The notes below the pieces were generated by a model, which had not been told where the DNA came from, did not search any database, and worked only from the letters and a program-made list of their open reading frames with translations. A stretch of DNA of 5,630 nucleotides, taken from contig CALMIT010000512.1 in the NCBI GenBank assembly GCA_937864255.1, positions 1-5,630 of the forward strand, read 5' to 3'. Made by a program: the position numbers and the translations under genes. Origin of the DNA: an uncultured Saprospiraceae bacterium (lineage in GTDB: Bacteria > Bacteroidota > Bacteroidia > Chitinophagales > Saprospiraceae). Below, piece after piece: positions 1-5,630 of the stretch (position 1 is the stretch's first letter; the number at the start of each line of letters is the position of its first letter).

Positions 1-31
1 GGAGCGATTTTTCAACAGGTTTATCCTTCAT
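1..31 (-). CDS. Possible 5' end of a leftward gene (partial)
   Basis: An ATG at 31 on the minus strand opens a frame that runs off the left edge of the window. Only ten codons are visible, reading MKDKPVEKSL. No stop interrupts them, and an A-rich stretch (AAAAAAGTGAAACG) lies directly upstream, as is common for genes with weak ribosome binding sites. If real, the gene is divergent from the stress protein at 260, and the 228 bases between them would be a shared control region holding the palindrome at 101-114. Ten codons are too few to recognise a family or to prove coding. The call rests on the lack of any other gene in this stretch and on a plausible polar, Lys-rich N-terminus. Confidence 0.3.
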   Translation of the reverse strand, partial: MKDKPVEKSL

Positions 32-100
32 CGTTTCACTTTTTTGACCAATGTTAAGTCATCGCTTTCACCTGATCCCTGAATTACATCAAAGCACCCG

Positions 101-114
101 GTGATTTTTGTCAC
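101..114. promoter_or_regulatory. CRP/FNR-type operator candidate
   Basis: The bases read GTGATTTTTGTCAC, a GTGA-N6-TCAC inverted repeat that matches the core half-sites and spacing of Crp/Fnr-family operators (known consensus TGTGA-N6-TCACA). The outermost T and A of that consensus are not matched (G on both sides). The site lies about 150 bases before the stress protein start and about 75 bases before the possible leftward start at 31, so it could serve either. Regulation of usp genes by this family is known in other bacteria; its role here is inferred. Confidence 0.35.
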
Positions 115-216
115 GATAAATAATCATTGCAAAAAGCGCAGTTGCAGGATGACCGTTTTTGAGAAAAATCAGCCGGCGTGTTGACTGAATTCATAAAGCA
201 GCACTACGGGCGGGTA

Positions 217-224
217 TAATTTTG
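217..224 (+). promoter_or_regulatory. Possible Bacteroidota-type -7 box for the stress protein gene
   Basis: TAATTTTG fits the TAnnTTTG -7 element described for the main sigma factor of Bacteroidota, and it overlaps a TATAAT (215-220). It lies 35 bases before the ATG at 260, which would give a leader of roughly 25-30 bases. No TTTG or TTG element stands at the usual distance upstream; the nearest TTG (181-183) is about 33 bases away. The match is therefore to one half of the promoter only. Confidence 0.35.
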
Positions 225-259
225 AATCACAAAATATTTCACACATAAAATCAAAAACC

Positions 260-1102
260 ATGAAAGCCATCAGAAAAATTTTATTTCCAACCGATTTTTC
301 GGAATGCGCCAAAAACGCTTTTCTAACCAGTTTGATTTTTGCTGAAAAAACGGGTGCGGATATTAATGTTTTGCACGTAGTGCCACCTGAATATGAGGCG
401 CTTGATATGCCCGTAATGGCGATGCAGGCTACTAAAGACAGAGTAGAAAATGCGCGTACGGTCGTGGCATCTTTCATCAAATTCGGACTGAGCAGGAGCG
501 CAATAAAAGTTCCGCAATTTAAAATCACCTCGGAGGTCGAAATCGGCGGAATTTCGGACACCATCATCGGTATTGCCGAGCGCGACGAGTGTGATTTGAT
601 TGTGCTTGGCACGAATAGCGAACACGGAAGACTGGAAAGATTTTTAGGAAGCGTGGCGAGCAGCGTGGTTGCCAGCGCCAATTGTCACGTCATGGTGATT
701 CCTGAAGACGCCGAACCGAGAGGGTTCAAATTTGTCGGTTATGCGAGCGATCTTCATAAAACCGATCCTTTCCAGATTTGGGAGGCCGCGCGCATCATAG
801 AGCCTTTCAACCCAATCATCAACTGCGTTCACGTGAACACGGGCGAAGAGGAAAGACCGCTGAATATTGCCGAGCTTGACAGTTTTTTTGATAATAAAGC
901 GCCGGGCTTGCAAATCAATTTTAAAGAAATGAAAGGCGAGGAAGTCTGGGAAACGTTGAATTTATTTGCCGAACAGCTTGAGTTGGATTTATTGATAATG
1001 TCTTCGCCTCATCGCAATTTGATTGAGCGCATGTTTCACCGCAGCATAACGCGTAAAATGACCATTTACAGCAAAGTTCCTTTGTTGATCGTGAGAGAGT
1101 GA
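260..1102 (+). CDS. Universal stress protein, two UspA domains
   Basis: This is a cytoplasmic universal stress protein of 280 residues, about twice the length of a single Usp domain. Domain 1 (about 3-148) starts with KILFPTDFS, whose Asp12 is the usual adenine-site acid. It ends with the nucleotide loop G117-T-N-S-E-H-G-R-L-E-R-F-L-G130-S131. This resembles the family's G-2x-G-9x-G-S motif, except that the second Gly is Ser120. Domain 2 (about 156-280) keeps the fold pattern (NCVHV near 188-192, LDLLIMSSPHR at 242-252, PLLIV at the end) but lacks the glycine loop, so it probably does not bind ATP. Tandem Usp proteins with one degenerate half are common in Bacteroidota. The ATG at 260 is chosen because the Usp motif starts at residue 5; there is no Shine-Dalgarno sequence. 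The gene converges on the phosphodiesterase gene with a 19-base gap. The family is secure, but the specific stress or partner is unknown. Confidence 0.93.
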   Translation: MKAIRKILFPTDFSECAKNAFLTSLIFAEKTGADINVLHVVPPEYEALDMPVMAMQATKDRVENARTVVASFIKFGLSRSAIKVPQFKITSEVEIGGISDTIIGIAERDECDLIVLGTNSEHGRLERFLGSVASSVVASANCHVMVIPEDAEPRGFKFVGYASDLHKTDPFQIWEAARIIEPFNPIINCVHVNTGEEERPLNIAELDSFFDNKAPGLQINFKEMKGEEVWETLNLFAEQLELDLLIMSSPHRNLIERMFHRSITRKMTIYSKVPLLIVRE

Positions 1103-1121
1103 TTTAAAAACGGAAATTATT

Positions 1122-2051
1122 TTAATGCGTAATCCGATTGGGATAATCTGTGATGATACCATCCACGCCCATCTCTATCAGCCTTTTCATGTCGGCAGTA
1201 TCGTTGACCGTCCAGGTTATTACGCGGATGTTTTTTGAATGTGCGGCGTTCAGCAAAGCCTCGTTTACGAGTTTATGATTCGGGCTATATACTTCAGGCT
1301 TGAAACTCAGTTTTTTTAGATTTATCTCAAGGTCTTCGGTGTTTTCAACGAGATAAGCCACTTTCGTTTCCGGGCTTTGTTTTTTGATTTCTTCCAGGAT
1401 GTTCACGTCAAATGACTGGAGTGAGGCTTGGTTTTCTATTCCCAAATTTTTTAATTCTGCCAAAATCAATCGTACAAATTCACTGGGTTGCGGCACGTAC
1501 ACGCCGTACCATTCCGGCTTGCTTTTTAGTTCGATGTTATACTTTACGCTTTCGATTTTTTCATTTGTCATCATCGAATTTACGCTCTGCACTACCTGGG
1601 AGAGCAGTGGTTTTAAAGATTTTGCGGCTTTTTGCTCCGGAAAATCTGGATGGCCGACACTTCCGCAGTCGTATTTTTTGACTTCTTCATAATACATTTT
1701 ATAAATGTTGTACGACATTTCTTCGTCTTGTGAAATGCGCTTGCCGTCAGGTTTCAAGCCGATCTTTGATGAAATCCAGGGTTCGTGCGACAAAACAATT
1801 TTGCCATCTTTTGACACAACGACATCCATTTCCAAAACCCTGACACCCTGTTTGAGCGCCATCAAAAAGCCGATAAGCGAATTTTCGGGAAAAAGCCCGC
1901 GGGCGCCACGGTGCCCCTGCCACTCAAATGGCTCCGGCTGATATGCCTGAGTTGGTTCTGAAAAAATTCCCATGTTCGGATTTTCCTGTGATTTGGAATT
2001 TTGGCTACAGCCCAAATTAAAGACAAGCAAAGCAAAAAGCAGAATTCTCAT
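1122..2051 (-). CDS. Glycerophosphodiester phosphodiesterase, probable lipoprotein
   Basis: This 309-residue GDPD-family enzyme hydrolyses glycerophosphodiesters (deacylated phospholipid headgroups) to glycerol-3-phosphate and an alcohol. Family motifs lie in order: GHRGARG at 46-52 (catalytic His47), PEN at 55-57, LEMDVVVSKDG at 73-83 (metal ligands Glu74 and Asp76), LSHE at 87-90 (second catalytic His89), NIELKS at 172-177 (metal-site Glu174), and WTVND at 280-284 followed by GVDGIITDYP near the end. The segment around 111-140 ending in FPEQ is the usual insertion. The N-terminus MRILLFALLVFNLGC is a short hydrophobic signal with Cys15 as likely lipidation site, which suggests periplasmic or outer-membrane placement. 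The lipobox is imperfect, with Asn at -3. The frame stays open upstream to a TTG at 2261, inside rluD, but the signal peptide fixes the ATG at 2051. It lies 124 bases downstream of rluD on the same strand and may have its own promoter. Confidence 0.92.
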   Translation of the reverse strand: MRILLFALLVFNLGCSQNSKSQENPNMGIFSEPTQAYQPEPFEWQGHRGARGLFPENSLIGFLMALKQGVRVLEMDVVVSKDGKIVLSHEPWISSKIGLKPDGKRISQDEEMSYNIYKMYYEEVKKYDCGSVGHPDFPEQKAAKSLKPLLSQVVQSVNSMMTNEKIESVKYNIELKSKPEWYGVYVPQPSEFVRLILAELKNLGIENQASLQSFDVNILEEIKKQSPETKVAYLVENTEDLEINLKKLSFKPEVYSPNHKLVNEALLNAAHSKNIRVITWTVNDTADMKRLIEMGVDGIITDYPNRITH

Positions 2052-2175
2052 GTCAGAATTTTTTGGCGGAAACAATGATAAAACAACGAAATGAAAATGA
2101 AAAAAACCGGGATGGGAATAATCAGATAAGCACATCCGTGTGAGGCAATTTTTAAGCCAGTTTGTAAAAGTGAAA

Positions 2176-3285
2176 TTATTCGGGCAATTCTTTTCTGCTC
2201 GCCAGATAATTTCTCCATTTTTCCAGTGCCCGCTGAAAATCTTCGGGCAGTTCGGAATCAAAATACATTTCTTTGCCCGTCGTGGGGTGTACGAATCCGA
2301 GCGATTTGGCGTGCAGCGCCTGGCGCGGTATCAGTTCGAAGCAGTTTTCTACAAATTTTTTATACTTGGAAAAAATAGTCCCCTTCACGATTTTATCGCC
2401 TCCGTAACGCGGGTCGCTAAAAATCGGATGCCCCATATGCGACATGTGTACCCTGATCTGATGCGTCCTCCCTGTTTCGAGGCGGCATTCAATGAGCGTC
2501 ACGTAATACAGCTTTTCCAGCACTGTAAAATGCGTGACCGCATCCTTTCCACCTTCCGTAAATTCATCATAAACCGCCATTGACATGCGATGGCGCGGAT
2601 GCCGCCCGATGCGTGTGGCTATCGTTCCCGAATCTTCGGCCGGCTCGCCCCACACCAGCGCCCAATAGCGCCTGTAAATCGTATGGTGAAAAAACTGCTT
2701 GGCCAGGTGCGTCATCGCATAATCCGTTTTGGCTATCACGAGCAATCCCGACGTGTCCTTGTCAATTCGGTGAACCAGACCGAGCCTGTTTTCTGGGCTG
2801 CCTTCTTTTATAGGCATATCCGAATTACCAAAATAGTAGGCGAGCGCGTTGACCAGCGTACCCGAATAATTGCCGACGCCGGGATGCACGACCATGCCTG
2901 GCGGCTTGTATATCACCATCACATCCTCGTCTTCGTATCTTATATCCAGCGGGATATTTTCGGCTTTTGGGCGTACTACCTCTTCAAGCGGTTTTGGCAG
3001 TACAATGCTGACAACATCGCCGGGTTTGATTTTGTAATTGGGCTTAATGGTGTCGTCATTGACCAGAATGGAGCCGGCGCGAATGGCGTTTTGGATTTTA
3101 TTCCTGGAAACTTTGTCCAGCCGCACCATCAGAAACTTGTCAATCCGCATCAAGGATTGCTTCGGATCGGCTACGATTCTATGGTGCTCGTATAAATCTT
3201 CTGCCTGGGTCTCTTCGATATTTTCGCTATCGTCAAGCATACCCATCAGCGGTAAGTATTCAAATTCTTTTGCCAGGTTTTTCAT
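2176..3285 (-). CDS. rluD: 23S rRNA pseudouridine synthase, RluD type
   Basis: This 369-residue RluA-family enzyme isomerises uridines to pseudouridine in 23S rRNA. An acidic N-terminal extension (about 1-40) precedes an S4 RNA-binding domain (about 46-98, from RIDKFLMVRLDKVSR through the VNDD turn to KIKPGDVVSIVLP). The catalytic domain follows: YKPPGMVVHPG at 126-136, the signature HRIDKDTSGLLVIAK at 172-186 with catalytic Asp175, and GRTHQIRVH at 272-280. The Lys-Asp-Thr after the catalytic Asp fits RluD better than RluC (Arg-Asp-Thr). It is longer than the roughly 326 residues of the E. coli enzyme because of the extension, which is usual in Bacteroidota. ATG at 3285 is chosen; an in-frame TTG at 3291 would add only two residues. 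The gene is divergent from the PLP lyase across 210 bases. Family and subfamily are well supported, but the modified sites are inferred from homology. Confidence 0.95.
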   Translation of the reverse strand: MKNLAKEFEYLPLMGMLDDSENIEETQAEDLYEHHRIVADPKQSLMRIDKFLMVRLDKVSRNKIQNAIRAGSILVNDDTIKPNYKIKPGDVVSIVLPKPLEEVVRPKAENIPLDIRYEDEDVMVIYKPPGMVVHPGVGNYSGTLVNALAYYFGNSDMPIKEGSPENRLGLVHRIDKDTSGLLVIAKTDYAMTHLAKQFFHHTIYRRYWALVWGEPAEDSGTIATRIGRHPRHRMSMAVYDEFTEGGKDAVTHFTVLEKLYYVTLIECRLETGRTHQIRVHMSHMGHPIFSDPRYGGDKIVKGTIFSKYKKFVENCFELIPRQALHAKSLGFVHPTTGKEMYFDSELPEDFQRALEKWRNYLASRKELPE

Positions 3286-3495
3286 CTTCAAATTTTTCTG
3301 CTTTTTTCACGATCGCTTTTGCAAAATCAGGCTTTTTTCTCGAAAAGTTGTTTTTTAAAATTCAGCCTGGATGCTTTTTTAAATTTAAAAAGCAATATTA
3401 AAAAGTCTTTTACTCTAAAAAAAACATCGGAAAGGAAAAGCGGTTCTTTTACTTTTACTACGCGTTTTCTTTTAAAAAAATACAGAAGCGGTTTT
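3286..3495. promoter_or_regulatory. Divergent AT-rich spacer between rluD and the PLP-enzyme operon
   Basis: This 210-base region must hold the promoters of both outward genes. It is dominated by runs of A and T and contains several short palindromes: TTTTGCAAAA at 3317-3326, AAAAGTCTTTT at 3401-3411, AAAAG/CTTTT arms at 3436-3450, and the larger inverted repeat at 3372-3394. I found no full TTTG plus TAnnTTTG promoter on either strand. The best partial -7 matches are TGATTTTG (minus strand, 3329-3322) for rluD and TACTTTTA (3450-3457) for the lyase. No riboswitch core was recognised. The lyase reading frame happens to stay open back to a TAA at 3253. Confidence 0.6.
3372..3394. repeat. Inverted repeat, 8-bp perfect arms
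   Basis: The left arm TGCTTTTT (3372-3379) and right arm AAAAAGCA (3387-3394) are exact reverse complements around the 7-base spacer TAAATTT. The spacer itself is nearly symmetric, with only one mismatched pair. It sits in the middle of the divergent spacer, about 100 bases from the lyase start and about 87 from the rluD start. The symmetry suits a dimeric repressor or activator site. It could also fold in the lyase mRNA leader, though an arm made mostly of A-T pairs would be weak. The function is unknown. Confidence 0.45.
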
Positions 3496-4698
3496 ATGAA
3501 AAATTCGATCAAGTTCGATTCATTTTGCGTGCGGGAGGTAGATGATCCGCGTACGACCAAACCACACATCCTGCCGATTTATGCAACCTCGTCATTTGCT
3601 TTTGAAAATATCGGTGAAGGTATCGAAGTTTTTGCGGGCAGCAGAGAGGGGCACGTGTACGGACGGTACGGCAACCCGACCATCGAAGCCGTCGCACAAA
3701 AAATTGCGGAGATGGAAACCTTCGGTCTCGACCGAGAAGCTTTCGCGATTTTATTTAGTTCGGGCATGTCGGCTATTTCGAGTTTGGTTTTGGGGATTTT
3801 AAAAAAAGGAGATAAAATTTTGACCCAGGGAAACCTGTACGGCGGCACGACAGAATTGCTGACCAAAATTTTTCAACCTTTCGGTATCGAAACGCTTTTC
3901 ACCGATCTCAGCGATCCAGGCACAATCGAAAATTTTGTAAAAAAAGATAAAGACATACGCCTGCTTTTTTGCGAAACCCCCGCCAATCCTACGCTCGCCT
4001 GCGTTGACCTCGAAGCCATCGGCTTGATTTGTAAAAAATACGGTTTGTGGTCGGCGGTGGACAACACTTTTGCTACGCCGTATTTGCAACAGCCTTTTGT
4101 TTTTGGAATTGATTTTATAGTACACTCCACCACAAAATTTTTGAACGGTCACGGCAATTCTATCGCGGGTGCGTTGGTAGGCGCTGACGTGGATTTGATG
4201 AAAACCAAAATCTGGACGGCAATGAAACTTTCCGGCGCCAACTGCAATCCCTGGGACGCCTGGCTGGTACACAACGGCATGAAAACGCTGGCGCTCAGAA
4301 TGGACAGGCACTCTTCAAACGCATTGCAACTTTCCACTTTTTTGGAAAAACATGCGAAAGTAGCGCGGGTCAATTATTGCGGCTTGCCCGGACATCCTGA
4401 TCATTCCGTCGCCAAAAAACAAATGCGCCAGTTCGGAGCCATGATGAGTTTCGAATTAAAAGGCGGGCTGGAAGCGGGAAAGCGATTTATGGATGAAGTC
4501 AGAATATGCGTGCTTGCTCCCACGCTTGGCGACGTGGATACTTTGATTCTGCACCCCGCGTCCATGTCGCATCGCAACATTGACAAAGAATTACGTTTGA
4601 AAAACGGAATCACCGACGGACTAATCCGGGTCTCTGTCGGCATCGAAAATATTCAGGATTTAATAAACGACATGGAGCAGGCGCTTCAAAAAATTTAA
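3496..4698 (+). CDS. Cys/Met-metabolism PLP enzyme, methionine gamma-lyase-like
   Basis: This 400-residue cytosolic enzyme belongs to the gamma-family of PLP enzymes (cystathionine gamma-synthase, beta- and gamma-lyases, methionine gamma-lyase). Lys214 in HSTTKFLNGHGN binds PLP. Tyr55 and Arg57 (YGRYGNPT) contact the phosphate of the neighbouring subunit's PLP. SSGMSA (88-93), Tyr115 in LYGGT, ETPANP (160-165) and VDNTFATP (188-195) build the cofactor pocket. Arg378 in LIRVSVG binds the substrate carboxylate. The C-terminal half (FELKGG, LGD, HPASMSH, GLIRVSVG) looks closest to methionine gamma-lyase, which makes methanethiol, ammonia and 2-oxobutyrate. However, Gly117 replaces the Cys typical of that enzyme, so a cystathionine lyase or synthase role is possible. 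The ATG at 3496 gives the normal family length; a TTG at 3319 would add 59 Lys/Phe-rich residues with no family counterpart. There is no Shine-Dalgarno sequence. The gene is followed after 17 bases by another PLP enzyme gene, probably in the same operon. Confidence 0.9.
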   Translation: MKNSIKFDSFCVREVDDPRTTKPHILPIYATSSFAFENIGEGIEVFAGSREGHVYGRYGNPTIEAVAQKIAEMETFGLDREAFAILFSSGMSAISSLVLGILKKGDKILTQGNLYGGTTELLTKIFQPFGIETLFTDLSDPGTIENFVKKDKDIRLLFCETPANPTLACVDLEAIGLICKKYGLWSAVDNTFATPYLQQPFVFGIDFIVHSTTKFLNGHGNSIAGALVGADVDLMKTKIWTAMKLSGANCNPWDAWLVHNGMKTLALRMDRHSSNALQLSTFLEKHAKVARVNYCGLPGHPDHSVAKKQMRQFGAMMSFELKGGLEAGKRFMDEVRICVLAPTLGDVDTLILHPASMSHRNIDKELRLKNGITDGLIRVSVGIENIQDLINDMEQALQKI

Positions 4699-4715
4699 GC
4701 AAAACAGGATTGTTT

Positions 4716-5630
4716 ATGGCTAAATTTTTCAGACAACTTCTTAATTTTTCAATTGACAAAATAGCCGCCGCTGCCGGCAATGATCCCGATGTTTTGAGAT
4801 TGGAAAATCTGGATACCGACCTGCATCCGCCCGAAGCGGCCATCGAAGCCACCCGCGCCGCCATTGGCCGCGATGAAGACAACAGCTATCTGCCTTTTAC
4901 CGGAAAAGTGGGTTTGCGCAGACTGATTGCCGAACGGCTTTCGCGGCAGACAAACCAGCTTTACAAACCCGATCAGGTTATCATTACGTCCGGCGCAACC
5001 GAAGGCATGACCGACGTTTTATTGGCGCTCTTGAGTCCCGGCGACGGCGTCGTACTCACCGATCCCACTTATGCGGGTATGATCCAAAGAGTCAAACTGG
5101 CGGGAGGTATTCCCAGCCTGGTTCCATTTTACCCAAACGGAGGCGACTGGCGGCTTGATTTGGATATGCTTATCCCGACGGTGCATCCTAACACAAAGGC
5201 GTTTTTTATTATGAATCCTTCCATGCCCAGCGGTGCTGTACTGAATATGAAAGAGTGGGAGGCGATCAGAAAACTTTGCATAGAACACGATTTGTGGCTC
5301 ATCTACAATGCAGCGATGGAGCGAATTTTATTTGACAATCGAAAACTGATACACCCCGCTGCGCTGCCCGGAATGTCAGAAAGAACCAGCACAATCGGCT
5401 CTGTATCAAAAGAATACCGGATGATCGGCTGGCGTATCGGCTGGGTCGCCGGCCCTAAAAATGTTATGGAGCAAATTGCCCAAATTCATATTTACAATGT
5501 GGTGACGCCGAGCGGTTTTGCGCAAAAAGGCGCCGAAAGCGCCGTACAATCTTCCGAGTCTGATTTTCAATTTCACAATCAAATCTGGGAATTGCGCAGA
5601 AACGTAGTTTGTGAAGAATTGAAAAATTAC
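4716..5630 (+). CDS. Class I/II-fold PLP aminotransferase-like protein, 3' truncated by window end
   Basis: 305 codons are visible, in frame to the last base; the C-terminal part (about 80-100 residues by family length) lies outside. The fold-type I aminotransferase landmarks appear in order: YLPFTGKVGLRRL (58-70), TSGATEGM (91-98, phosphate-binding turn), DPTY (116-119), NPSMPSG (167-173), LIYNAAMER (195-203), and SVSKEYRMIGWRIGW (229-243) with Schiff-base Lys232 and phosphate-binding Arg240. Compared with the usual NPxNPTG and the D-E-x-Y block, Met170 stands for the PLP-contacting Asn, Asn198 for the Asp that pairs with the pyridine nitrogen, and Met201 for the Tyr that bonds the ring hydroxyl. 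It may be a specialised aminotransferase subfamily or a PLP enzyme with altered chemistry. Start ATG at 4716 has a weak AGGA six bases before it. The 17-base gap to the preceding lyase suggests co-transcription. The substrate cannot be told. Confidence 0.88.
   Translation, partial: MAKFFRQLLNFSIDKIAAAAGNDPDVLRLENLDTDLHPPEAAIEATRAAIGRDEDNSYLPFTGKVGLRRLIAERLSRQTNQLYKPDQVIITSGATEGMTDVLLALLSPGDGVVLTDPTYAGMIQRVKLAGGIPSLVPFYPNGGDWRLDLDMLIPTVHPNTKAFFIMNPSMPSGAVLNMKEWEAIRKLCIEHDLWLIYNAAMERILFDNRKLIHPAALPGMSERTSTIGSVSKEYRMIGWRIGWVAGPKNVMEQIAQIHIYNVVTPSGFAQKGAESAVQSSESDFQFHNQIWELRRNVVCEELKNY

Noticed and set aside
181..220. Sigma70-style TTGACT (181-186) and TATAAT (215-220) pair
   Set aside because: The spacer is 28 bases, too long for a working -35/-10 pair; only the -7 match at 217-224 was kept, at low confidence.
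1103..1121. Bidirectional terminator between the convergent stress protein and phosphodiesterase genes
   Set aside because: The 19-base gap is AT-rich but contains no convincing stem-loop.
2052..2175. Terminator and promoter between rluD and the phosphodiesterase gene
   Set aside because: The only hairpin is a four-base CACA/TGTG stem near 2131-2142, and the best -7 match (TATCATTG, minus strand 2080-2073) has a mismatch and no -33 partner.
2052..2261. Upstream extension of the phosphodiesterase frame to a TTG at 2261
   Set aside because: It would overlap the end of rluD, has no family counterpart, and would bury a good signal peptide that starts at the ATG at 2051.
2140..3195. Long open frames on the plus strand across the rluD region
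   Set aside because: They lie antisense to a gene with clear catalytic motifs, show no recognisable domain, and are rich in residues expected from reverse reading of real codons.
3286..3291. TTG start for rluD at 3291
   Set aside because: It adds only two residues ahead of an ATG at 3285; the ATG is the simpler choice, though the two cannot be told apart from sequence alone.
3286..3495. SAM riboswitch ahead of the Cys/Met enzyme gene
   Set aside because: No conserved SAM aptamer core or multi-stem layout could be found by eye in the spacer.
3799..4882. Minus-strand open frames under the two PLP enzyme genes
   Set aside because: The plus strand is fully accounted for by conserved enzyme motifs; the antisense frames have no domain or initiation signal.

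Overview
The window is an ordinary chromosomal stretch, most likely from a member of the Bacteroidota. The pointers are the weak or absent Shine-Dalgarno sequences, a TAnnTTTG-type -7 box before the first gene, a two-domain Usp protein, a GDPD lipoprotein with the inserted FPEQ segment, and an RluD with an N-terminal extension ending in a Q-S-x-x-R-I-D-K-F-L block. These traits are recalled for the phylum; no database search was done, and nothing finer than phylum is claimed.

Layout. Bases 1-259 are an upstream region that may hold the first ten codons of a gene leaving the window leftward (start at 31), a CRP/FNR-like palindrome (101-114) and a possible -7 box (217-224). Bases 260-1102 (+) encode a two-domain universal stress protein. 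It converges, with a 19-base gap, on a minus-strand pair: rluD (3285-2176), followed after 124 bases by a secreted or lipoprotein glycerophosphodiester phosphodiesterase (2051-1122). A 210-base AT-rich divergent spacer (3286-3495) with an 8-bp-arm inverted repeat separates rluD from a plus-strand pair: a Cys/Met-metabolism PLP lyase (3496-4698) and, 17 bases later, a class I/II-fold PLP enzyme (4716 to the window end, cut off at the 3' side).

How they fit together. The two PLP enzymes look co-transcribed. A methionine gamma-lyase-type reaction would yield 2-oxobutyrate, ammonia and a thiol, and an aminotransferase could act on such an oxo acid, so a small sulfur amino-acid operon is a reasonable inference. 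The other genes are housekeeping or stress functions with no evident link to it.

No mobile element, CRISPR array, RNA gene or new multi-gene system is visible. The most unusual signal is in the last gene. It keeps the Schiff-base lysine and the arginine of the aminotransferase signature, but three otherwise near-invariant cofactor-contacting positions appear replaced (Asn to Met, Asp to Asn, Tyr to Met).
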